DNA of 64,000 nucleotides from Maribacter sp. (GTDB lineage: Bacteria; Bacteroidota; Bacteroidia; Flavobacteriales; Flavobacteriaceae). The notes under the pieces are model-generated. The model did no database searches. It saw nothing but the letters and a program-made list of their open reading frames with translations, and was not told where the DNA came from. The translations under genes and the position numbers were made by a program. Location: positions 96,132 to 160,131 of the forward strand of contig JAHENB010000003.1 in NCBI GenBank assembly GCA_024643345.1, written 5' to 3'. This document shows, one piece after another, positions 30,129 through 41,271 of this stretch (position 1 is the stretch's first letter; the number at the start of each line of letters is the position of its first letter).

Positions 30129-31342
30129 AAAATAATATTGCAGTACTATTTTTTTTGTTCGTTTCCTCGCTCTTAAGGGGTCAATCATTGGAATCCTATA
30201 TTCAAGAAGCGGAAGCGAACAATCCCGAGGTACAGGCCTTTGAAGTTCGCTATGATATTTCAAAGGAAAAAGTGGAGGAAGCCGATGCCCTGCCCAATAT
30301 GGAATTGAGTGCCGGACTGTTTGTAAGCGAACCAGAAACGCGCACCGGTGCACAAAAGGCGCGATTTTCCGTCAAGCAAATGTTGCCGTGGTTCGGTACC
30401 ATAACCGCAAGGGAAAATTATACAAGTTCGTTGGCTGATGCCGATTTCCTAGATATTGCGATTACGAAACGAAAATTGAGGCTTGCGGTTTCGCAATCTT
30501 ATTACAAACTCTACACCATCAAACAGAAACAGGAGATTTTGGAAGAAAATATCCAACTCCTGAAAACCTATGAAATACTGGCATTGACTTCTTTGGAAGT
30601 CGGCAAGGCCTCGACTGTGGATGTCCTTCGTTTGCAGATCCGACAAAATGAACTTCAAGAACAACGGGAAGTGCTGACACATGCGTTCCTTTCGGAAAGA
30701 AGTGCATTCAACCATTTATTGAATCGAGACGAAGGACTTGAAATCGAAATGTCAGACAGCCTGTTCATCGATGATGATTTTGAACATGAGGCCATGGAAT
30801 TGGGACTTCATCCCGAATTGGAAAAATATGATAGGCTTTATGAATCGGTGACCAAATCGGAAATTTTGAACCAAATGGATGCGAATCCCAGTTTGGGTTT
30901 CGGACTTGATTATATTCCCGTGGCCGAAAGGGCAGGAATGAACTTTAGCGATAACGGAAAGGATATATTGATGCCCATGGTTTCGCTTTCCATCCCGGTT
31001 TTTAACAGCAAATTCAGATCCCTTTCGGCGCAGAACGAATTACGAAAAGAAGAAATCAACGCCCAAAAAGCGAATCGAAGAAACCGCTTGGAAACCATTT
31101 TGGCCGATGCGGTCAATAATAGGGAAGCTGAAAAAATAAAGTACAACACGCAACTAAAAAATATGCAACGGGCCAAAGATGCGGAAGAAATCCTTATCAA
31201 GAACTATGAAACGGGCACCATAGACTTTAACGATGTGCTGGATATTCAGGAACTGCAATTGCGGTTTCAAATGAACGGGGTAGAAGCCCTAGAAAAATAC
31301 TTTATGCAGATGGCGATCATCAATTACTTGACGAATAATTAG
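30125..31342 (+). CDS. TolC family outer membrane efflux protein
   Basis: Signal peptide, long coiled-coil OEP repeats; start overlaps the CusA stop. Confidence 0.9.
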   Translation: MKNNIAVLFFLFVSSLLRGQSLESYIQEAEANNPEVQAFEVRYDISKEKVEEADALPNMELSAGLFVSEPETRTGAQKARFSVKQMLPWFGTITARENYTSSLADADFLDIAITKRKLRLAVSQSYYKLYTIKQKQEILEENIQLLKTYEILALTSLEVGKASTVDVLRLQIRQNELQEQREVLTHAFLSERSAFNHLLNRDEGLEIEMSDSLFIDDDFEHEAMELGLHPELEKYDRLYESVTKSEILNQMDANPSLGFGLDYIPVAERAGMNFSDNGKDILMPMVSLSIPVFNSKFRSLSAQNELRKEEINAQKANRRNRLETILADAVNNREAEKIKYNTQLKNMQRAKDAEEILIKNYETGTIDFNDVLDIQELQLRFQMNGVEALEKYFMQMAIINYLTNN

Positions 31343-31355
31343 AAAATAAATTCCA

Positions 31356-31667
31356 TTGACCCAATATTACGAATTAATATCAAGGCAAGAAATGAATACC
31401 GCGCAAGGTAGAATAACCTTAACATTTAAGGCCATTATGGCCAATGATTACGAAAAACAGCGGGAACTATATGGTCAGATTACCGAAAAGGTAGCAACAA
31501 TATCCGAAGTATCGATAGCTGAAAGGGAATTCTGTGAGCAGTTCTGCCCTAAGGCTTTCGATGGTTTGGCCGGGCATTGGATTTGCGATGCAAAGGCATT
31601 CAGAAATCCGTATTATGGGAGCGAAATGTTGAACTGTGCAAAGGTTATTGAAATCATAGAAAAATAA
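31356..31667 (+). CDS. Short DUF3347-like protein (C-terminal half only)
   Basis: [40 protein letters not shown] resembles the DUF3347 C-terminal yCPMA...aWLS...irNPYyGskMLtCG pattern. Start uncertain (TTG 31356 or ATG 31392). Confidence 0.6.
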   Translation: MTQYYELISRQEMNTAQGRITLTFKAIMANDYEKQRELYGQITEKVATISEVSIAEREFCEQFCPKAFDGLAGHWICDAKAFRNPYYGSEMLNCAKVIEIIEK

Positions 31668-31671
31668 TCCC

Positions 31672-34173
<2,502 letters not shown>

Positions 34174-34236
34174 TGGCTATGATCATTCAATGCGAGGAGG
34201 CAATGAAAATAAAAGTATGAATCAAAAAAAGTAAAA

Positions 34237-35520
34237 ATGATGAAGAAAAAAATGATATACCTCGCACTGGCCGTTATCGCAGGCTTCATGGTAGGGTACT
34301 TAATTTTTGGAACAACTCCAGTAGCAGATATTTCAGACGGCCACGAACATGGTGCGGCTTTGAAATCGGTATCCATGTGGACCTGTTCCATGCATCCGCA
34401 AATTATGCAACCAGAACCAGGTGACTGTCCCATCTGTGGCATGGACTTGATTCCTGCAGAGGCAGAAGCGGACGGCTTGGCAAAAGGTCAATTCAAAATG
34501 ACAAAAAATGCCATGGCCTTGGCCGATATCCGTACAACTAAAGTAGGCTCTGGAAGCTCAGGGGAAAATACCCTAAAACTTTCGGGAACCATCGAAGAAA
34601 ACGAAAAAGCGGTTGCGACCCAAGCTTCCTATTTTGATGGGCGCATAGAAAAACTACTTGTCAATTATGAGGGCGAGGAAGTCAGAAACGGGCAACAACT
34701 GGCAACCCTCTATTCCCCGGAATTGGTTTCTGCTCAACAAGAACTGATTACCGCAGCCCGTGTTAAAAATTCCCAACCTGATTTATATAAGGCTGTAAGG
34801 AACAAACTAAAGTTGTGGAAACTTTCCGAAAAACAAATAGAGCAGATTGAGGTATCGGGTCAAGTACTTGAAAATTTTCCATTATATGCGAATGTTTCCG
34901 GTACGGTTTCCGAAATAATGGTGGAAGCGGGAGATTATGTAAAAAAGGGTTCGCCCTTATTCAAAATAGCCAATCTGAATACGGTTTGGGCGGTTTTCGA
35001 TGCCTACGAAAATCAAGTCTCGCTTCTTAAAGAAGGTCAAGATATCGAAATCGGTACCAAAGCATTTCCCAATAAAAAGTTCGCTGCCAAAATTTCGTTC
35101 ATCGACCCGGTCCTCAATTCAGCCTTAAGGACCATCGCCGTAAGGGCGGTTTTAGAAAACCCGAACGGGCTGTTTAAACCCGGCATGTTCGTGGCCGGTT
35201 CGCTGGGCCTTAAGTCAAATATAGCGGACAATACCCTAATGATTCCAGAGAGTGCCGTGCTATGGACAGGGGAGCGGTCGGTGGTCTACGTCAAAACCGA
35301 CGCCAAAGACCCAACTTTTGAGATGCATGAAATTACTTTGGGTGATGCTGTCAACGGCGGTTATGTAGTTCTTTCGGGATTGGAAAATGGCGATGAGATC
35401 GTAACCCATGGCACCTTTACGGTTGATGCAGCGGCGCAATTAAAGGGTAAAAAGTCCATGATGAACGAAGAAGGCAGCAAGCCCATGACCGGTCATGACG
35501 GGCATGATGTGATGAAATAA
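34237..35520 (+). CDS. CusB-type efflux RND periplasmic adaptor subunit with HMBD
   Basis: [65 protein letters not shown]. Confidence 0.93.
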   Translation: MMKKKMIYLALAVIAGFMVGYLIFGTTPVADISDGHEHGAALKSVSMWTCSMHPQIMQPEPGDCPICGMDLIPAEAEADGLAKGQFKMTKNAMALADIRTTKVGSGSSGENTLKLSGTIEENEKAVATQASYFDGRIEKLLVNYEGEEVRNGQQLATLYSPELVSAQQELITAARVKNSQPDLYKAVRNKLKLWKLSEKQIEQIEVSGQVLENFPLYANVSGTVSEIMVEAGDYVKKGSPLFKIANLNTVWAVFDAYENQVSLLKEGQDIEIGTKAFPNKKFAAKISFIDPVLNSALRTIAVRAVLENPNGLFKPGMFVAGSLGLKSNIADNTLMIPESAVLWTGERSVVYVKTDAKDPTFEMHEITLGDAVNGGYVVLSGLENGDEIVTHGTFTVDAAAQLKGKKSMMNEEGSKPMTGHDGHDVMK

Positions 35521-35591
35521 ACCCATCAACACAACTATGTATGTTGCTGATGGCGTAACCCAACAAGATACCGGGGAATACTTAATTCTCC

Positions 35592-35765
35592 TCAGAAACC
35601 CTTCCCCAACACCGCCTTTTCGGTGATAAAAGGTTGATGGTAATGACGCTGCCCCGTTGTTTTGTACAGCGCATTGGCAAGCGCGCCCATATTGGGTGGA
35701 AAAGGCGGTTCACCGAACCCTGTCGGGTCTATGTCGTTTTACACGAAATGCACTTCTATGTTTTC
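35592..35765 (-). pseudogene. C-terminal remnant of a xanthine dehydrogenase/aldehyde oxidase-family molybdopterin-binding subunit (IorB-like)
   Basis: Minus strand reads [56 protein letters not shown]; family-typical PtGxGEPxxPPxxxALANAxxxxTGxR end with an internal TAA and TAG immediately upstream. Confidence 0.75.
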
Positions 35766-35890
35766 CTAAATTCTGAGTGTACAAATAAGCTGTTTTGCGT
35801 TAAAAATCGGTATCTTTTGAATGGTTTTGACATTCGGTATTTCTCATATATTTATGATTACATTAGCCGCTTATAAGTTGAATTCATCCC

Positions 35891-36934
35891 ATGAAAGTTT
35901 TTCAATGTGGCCATTGTAATTATCCATTGTTTTTTGAAAACAACACCTGTGAAAATTGCGGGCATTTGTCCGGTTATAGAGATCTTGATCGACAAATGGT
36001 CACATTTGACCCTGCCGGTTCTTCCCTGATTTCCGATCGCGAAAAAATCGAATACAAGTATTGTAAAAACAAGGCACATGGCGTCTGTAATTGGATTATA
36101 GCGAAGAACTACCCGCACGACTATTGCCGCTCTTGCCAACTCAATCGAACCATACCCGACCTGTCGGTAAAGGAGAATTTTCCGAATTGGCATCATTTAG
36201 AAGTTGCCAAACACCGTCTCATTTATCAACTTCAAAAAATAGGTCTTGATCTTCCAAGTAAAATGACCAACGAGGAGGGATTATGTTTTGATTTCGTCAC
36301 AAAAAATAATGACCCAAACCTTATGACAGGGCATGCCAATGGGGTCATTACCATACTACTAAAAGAAGCAGATTCCGTTTTAAGGGAACAAGCAAGAAAA
36401 GATTTGCAAGAGCCATACCGCACGCTCATCGGACACCTAAGGCACGAGGTTGGCCATTACTTTTGGGAACGCCTGATCTCAGAAAATCAAGACGCACTGC
36501 AGACATTTAGAAACATTTTTGGAAACGAGGAGGCGAATTATGCCGATGCCCTGCAAACCTATTACAAGCAGGGTGCGCCTGACGATTGGCGCGACTCATA
36601 TATAAGTAAATATGCGACATCCCATCCATGGGAAGAATGGGCGGAGACCTGGGCGCATTACCTCCACATTATGGATATGGTAGAGACTGCCCACTTTTTT
36701 GGTTTGGAAGTGAACTCGAAGGCCATTTCTGAAAACATGAAAATAGCGTCAACATTCGACCCTTACACGATAAAAGATTTTCGATCCATCGTACAGACCT
36801 GTATACCCCTTTCATATGCGGTAAACAGCATCAATCGTTCAATGGGCATATCAGATGTCTATCCGTTTGTGATTACTGCGGCCGTCGTTAAAAAAATGTC
36901 TTTTATCCACGAATTGTTATTGCCTTATCGATAG
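35891..36934 (+). CDS. Putative zinc-binding metallopeptidase (Peptidase_Mx-like) with N-terminal zinc ribbons
   Basis: CGHCNYPLFFENNTCENCG and YCKNKAHGVCNW...YCRSC zinc-ribbon motifs; HLRHEVGHYFWERL HExxH; WEEWAETWAHYLHIMDMVETA. Confidence 0.85.
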   Translation: MKVFQCGHCNYPLFFENNTCENCGHLSGYRDLDRQMVTFDPAGSSLISDREKIEYKYCKNKAHGVCNWIIAKNYPHDYCRSCQLNRTIPDLSVKENFPNWHHLEVAKHRLIYQLQKIGLDLPSKMTNEEGLCFDFVTKNNDPNLMTGHANGVITILLKEADSVLREQARKDLQEPYRTLIGHLRHEVGHYFWERLISENQDALQTFRNIFGNEEANYADALQTYYKQGAPDDWRDSYISKYATSHPWEEWAETWAHYLHIMDMVETAHFFGLEVNSKAISENMKIASTFDPYTIKDFRSIVQTCIPLSYAVNSINRSMGISDVYPFVITAAVVKKMSFIHELLLPYR

Positions 36935-37651
36935 GGATTTGGGAGAATTCCATTCTTCATTTCAAGCAAAAGAAGCGAATCGAACCTCGTACCGGAGGGT
37001 TCTGCATCGACCCGCATCCACATCTTTTCGGCCAATAGTTTATTGGCCAAGGTCAACGAGAAGATGCTTTGAATCAAGAATCGCACGGAATCGGAGACCT
37101 TTTCGATACTTTCTATGTACCTTAAGAGGGTACTTTTTTCCAAGTGCATTGAAAAAATAAAGATTACGTTTTTAATTCTACATTGGATACAAACCTGATC
37201 ACCATGATTTCCAATCCTAGATGGCATGGCCTCTCCCTGTCTGTTCATTTCCAAATCAGTTCATGCCAGCTTTGACCAATGACGTAAATTGCACATTGTT
37301 ATTTCTATGCTGGAATGGCCCAAAACAATTTTTGAAACCCCATTTTCTTAGTTTTTATCCTGAAACTAAACTCAAAGTATCGCAAAAAAAGTTGCCCTTA
37401 TGGCTTCTTCAGACTTCTGCCCAAGTACCGTAGTTTGTTGAATTTTATTTGCATATTGCAGGTTGAAACAAATTTATCCCCGGAAATTATAGATTAGATC
37501 CATTTATTTCAAATCTGTACGGCTACCAACCTGCTAGTTAAATATTTTATGATATATTATGACGTCCCGAATTGTTAGTGTTATTTACGACCCGATTCAG
37601 AACTGTAATTTCCTTAATCAAAAAATACAACGATAACCAAAGACCCTTTCT

Positions 37652-39091
37652 ATGGCTAAAGTAGATTTTACCAAATACGAAACCACAGGGTTTTATGATG
37701 AAATGTTCAAGGCAACCAATTCCGTTAGACCAACCTATGAGCAATTCAAGAAGCGCTTGGAAAAACTAAGCAAGAACAAACTCAAATTCTTACAGCACGC
37801 TACCGACAGGGCGCAACTTTCACTTGGCATGACCTTCAATGTGTATAGCGACAATCAAGGCGTGGAACGAATCCTTCATTTAGATATCATACCAAGAATC
37901 ATAAGCGATACCGATTGGGACAGGCTCGCAAAAGGTCTGGAACAGAGAATTGTCGCCTTGAACCTTTTCATCAACGACATTTATAATGAACAACGCGCTT
38001 TAAAGGATAACATTATCCCGAAAGACCTCGTGCTATCAAGCGCAGGATACCTAAAGGAATGTATCGGATTACGACCCCCGGAAAATGTATGGAGCCATAT
38101 TTCGGGCACCGATCTAATTCGGGGCGATGACGGCAATTTTTATGTCCTGGAAGACAATCTAAGATGCCCTTCGGGCGTATCCTATATGCTGGAAAACAGG
38201 GAGATTTTGAAACGCACATTTCCCGAAGTGTTCGAAAGACTGCATGTAAGACCTATTCACGATTACACCCACCATTTGCGCGATATGTTGGAGTCGTTGA
38301 CCAATGAATCCCCAGCATCCATAGCCGTTCTGACACCTGGGATTTATAATTCCGCCTATTTTGAACATGCCTACCTGGCACAACAGATGGGCGCCGAACT
38401 GGTCGAGGGAAGGGATTTGGTCGTGAAAAATAATTTCGTTTATATGATCACCACCAAAGGGCTTCAACGGGTAAATGTCATCTACCGCAGGGTCGACGAC
38501 GATTTTATTGATCCCTTGGTCTTTAACAAAGATTCGATGTTGGGCACACCAGGCCTTTTTGAAGCGTATCGAAAAGGAAATGTGGTTTTGGTCAATGCAC
38601 CAGGTGCCGGGGTCGCCGATGATAAAGCCGTCTATGCCTATATACCCCGATTGATCAAATATTACTTGGGGGAAGAGGTGCTCCTGCCCAATATCAAGAC
38701 TTACATCTGTGCCGAGAAAGAGGATTGTAAATACGTTCTTGAAAATATCCATACGCTAGTAGTTAAACAGACCGACGGTTCCGGAGGATACGGCATGTTG
38801 ATAGGTCCAAAATCAACAAAAAAAGAATGTGATGAATTTGTTGCCAAGATAAAAAACAACCCTAGAAACTATATCGCGCAGCCCATGATCAACCTTTCCA
38901 GGGTACCGACCCTTACAGATGATACCATCGAAGGAAGACATGTTGATCTTCGGCCCTATTGTCTCTACGGTAAAGAGATTAAAATAGTGCCGGGCGCGCT
39001 CACAAGGGTCGCTTTGACCAAAGGTTCATTGGTCGTAAATTCGTCTCAGGGCGGGGGCAGCAAGGATACCTGGGTGTTGGATTCCAATTAA
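37652..39091 (+). CDS. Circularly permuted type 2 ATP-grasp protein
   Basis: RPPENVWSHISGTDLIRGDDGNFYVLEDNLRCPSGVSYMLENR, VVKQTDGSGGYGMLIGP, RHVDLRPYCLYG. Confidence 0.93.
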   Translation: MAKVDFTKYETTGFYDEMFKATNSVRPTYEQFKKRLEKLSKNKLKFLQHATDRAQLSLGMTFNVYSDNQGVERILHLDIIPRIISDTDWDRLAKGLEQRIVALNLFINDIYNEQRALKDNIIPKDLVLSSAGYLKECIGLRPPENVWSHISGTDLIRGDDGNFYVLEDNLRCPSGVSYMLENREILKRTFPEVFERLHVRPIHDYTHHLRDMLESLTNESPASIAVLTPGIYNSAYFEHAYLAQQMGAELVEGRDLVVKNNFVYMITTKGLQRVNVIYRRVDDDFIDPLVFNKDSMLGTPGLFEAYRKGNVVLVNAPGAGVADDKAVYAYIPRLIKYYLGEEVLLPNIKTYICAEKEDCKYVLENIHTLVVKQTDGSGGYGMLIGPKSTKKECDEFVAKIKNNPRNYIAQPMINLSRVPTLTDDTIEGRHVDLRPYCLYGKEIKIVPGALTRVALTKGSLVVNSSQGGGSKDTWVLDSN

Positions 39092-39102
39092 AAATTAAAA
39101 CT

Positions 39103-40068
39103 ATGCTGAGTAGAGTAGCAAATACCATGTATTGGATGAACCGATATATCGAGCGCGCTGAAAATTATGCCCGGTTTATGGATGTGAATTTCAACCTCTC
39201 TTTAGAGTCACCCCCGGACGCTGAGGAGCAATGGAAACCCTTAGTGACCATAACCGGCGATTGGCCCATGTACGAAACACGATATAAAACCGTGGATAAA
39301 CATAGGGTAATTTACTTTTTGGGCTTTGACCCTAAAAACCCCAACTCCATTTACAGTTGTATTACCAATGCCAGGGAAAATGCAAGGTCAATACGCCCAG
39401 AGATCACGAAAGAAGTTTGGGAACAGATCAACTCGATCTACTTTTTTGTCAAAGACGGTTTGGAGAAAAAGTTATGGAAAAACAACGATCCTAGACTTTT
39501 CTTTAAAAAAGTCAGGGAAGATTGTCAATTGCTTTATGGCATTTTTGATGTGACCATTTCAAGGAACGATGGTTGGCATTTTGGAAAAATAGGCCAGCTG
39601 GTAGAACGTGCCGACAAGACATCACGTGTCATGGACGTCAAGTATCATGTACTTTTGAGTACACCTCAAGAAGTGGGAAGTCCTTTAGACCTGATGCAAT
39701 GGGCTGCCTTGCTAAAATCGGTAAGTGCCTATGACATGTACCGAAAAAAATATGGGAAACTGACCGCTTTGAACATTTCAGAGTTTTTGATTCTTGACAA
39801 GAAGTTTCCTAGATCCATGCTCTGTTGTTTGATTCATGCAGAGAAGTCATTGCAAGAGATAACAGGCAGTACAGGTGGTTTTGCCAATGAGGCGGAAAAG
39901 CAGTTGGGAAAACTAAAATCAGAACTCGAATTCATTGATATCAGTGATGTCTTTGAAACAGGGCTTCATGAATACCTAGACGAATTTCAACAACGGTTGA
40001 ACGGTGTTTCCGAAAGTCTTTATAATTCTTTTTTTGCGACTCAGGCGCAAGTACAGATACAACAATAA
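39103..40068 (+). CDS. Alpha-E domain-containing protein
   Basis: MLSRVANTMYWMNRYIERAENYARFMDVNFNL is the characteristic N-terminus; 12 nt downstream of the ATP-grasp gene. Confidence 0.93.
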   Translation: MLSRVANTMYWMNRYIERAENYARFMDVNFNLSLESPPDAEEQWKPLVTITGDWPMYETRYKTVDKHRVIYFLGFDPKNPNSIYSCITNARENARSIRPEITKEVWEQINSIYFFVKDGLEKKLWKNNDPRLFFKKVREDCQLLYGIFDVTISRNDGWHFGKIGQLVERADKTSRVMDVKYHVLLSTPQEVGSPLDLMQWAALLKSVSAYDMYRKKYGKLTALNISEFLILDKKFPRSMLCCLIHAEKSLQEITGSTGGFANEAEKQLGKLKSELEFIDISDVFETGLHEYLDEFQQRLNGVSESLYNSFFATQAQVQIQQ

Positions 40069-40109
40069 CAATCCGTATTACAAAAAGAAACCGCGCCAAA
40101 GCAAAAGCT

Positions 40110-40955
40110 ATGAGGTTCAAAATTATCCATGAAACGGAATATCAGTTTAGTGAGGCCGTTTTTCTTGAGCCACATTATCTCATGTTCAAACCAAAGAACG
40201 CACCCCATATCGACCTGGAATCACACGCCCTCAAACTATCCATAACAGCTGCAGGGGTATCGGAACAATTGGATGCCGAAGATAATTTCGTACATTTTTG
40301 TTGGTTCGAAGGGATACACAAAAACATGGTCATCCGTTCAGAAGCCATAGTAGACAGCAGGCCGCACAACCCATTTAATTTTTTGATTTACCCGCTTAAC
40401 ATCAATACCATTCCTTTTACTTATTCGGATACCTTATATGTTTCGCTTCAGAAGTATCTAACGCCTGAAAAGATACATTCGGAATTGCTGCGATACGGCA
40501 ATGACATACTCGCCTCAAAAAATTATGACACCTTGACTTTTCTGACCGCGCTTACATCACAGATCCATGATGATTTTGTGGTAGCATCGCGCGAAGAGGG
40601 CGTGCCTTTTGAAGCGGACAAAACATTTGGTTTAAAAAAGGGTTCATGCCGAGATCTGGTCTGGATGCAAATACAACTGCTACGCACATTGGGTATCGCC
40701 TCAAGATTTGTCAGTGGCTATTACTATGTGGATGTTGAAGACCCTCAGTACGAACTTCACGCTTGGACGGAAGTATTCCTTCCCGGGGCTGGGTGGATCG
40801 GTTTCGATCCCAGTAATGGCATTATCACCGGGCATACCCATATCGCTGTGGCTTCCAGCAGTCACCATGTGAACACCATGCCCGTCTCGGGCACGGTTCG
40901 CGGTGATGCAACTTCTGAACTAAGAACAAATTTGATCATTGAAGTTCTGGCTTAA
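40110..40955 (+). CDS. Transglutaminase family protein with N-terminal transglutaminase-associated domain
   Basis: FGLKKGSCRDLVWMQIQLLRTLGIASRFVSGYYY...LHAWTEVFLPGAGWIGFDPSNG contains the Cys-His-Asp triad. Confidence 0.93.
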   Translation: MRFKIIHETEYQFSEAVFLEPHYLMFKPKNAPHIDLESHALKLSITAAGVSEQLDAEDNFVHFCWFEGIHKNMVIRSEAIVDSRPHNPFNFLIYPLNINTIPFTYSDTLYVSLQKYLTPEKIHSELLRYGNDILASKNYDTLTFLTALTSQIHDDFVVASREEGVPFEADKTFGLKKGSCRDLVWMQIQLLRTLGIASRFVSGYYYVDVEDPQYELHAWTEVFLPGAGWIGFDPSNGIITGHTHIAVASSSHHVNTMPVSGTVRGDATSELRTNLIIEVLA

Positions 40956-41271
40956 ATACGTTCAAAGTGGTATTGAATACAGTGTTTTGAATGGTGCGAT
41001 AAAATTATATTTTGAATGGGTGCAATCCCGAATACTCGAAAATAAAGACTTTGCTGGGGGCCGAAGCTGCACAAATTATTGTTGGGGGCATTGAGAAAAT
41101 AGTTATCGCATCATGGCGGGAAAGGATTCTAAATGCGTCTACAGGTTCTATCTAATGTGGCCTAAAAACTGCCCGGTAGCTCGCCAACAAAATGAAAAAT
41201 GCGTCGTAGGAAGAAAAAACCGAGTATTTTGCAATGACAACCAATCATTTGAGCATTAAAAGTTTTAGCTT

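Noticed and set aside
35634-35876. 80-aa plus-strand ORF listed in the track
   Set aside because: Antisense to the molybdopterin oxidoreductase remnant and has no domain-like features; the minus-strand protein signal explains the sequence better.
37652-38752. Minus-strand ORF 38159-38752 (197 aa)
   Set aside because: Fully antisense to the well-supported ATP-grasp gene.
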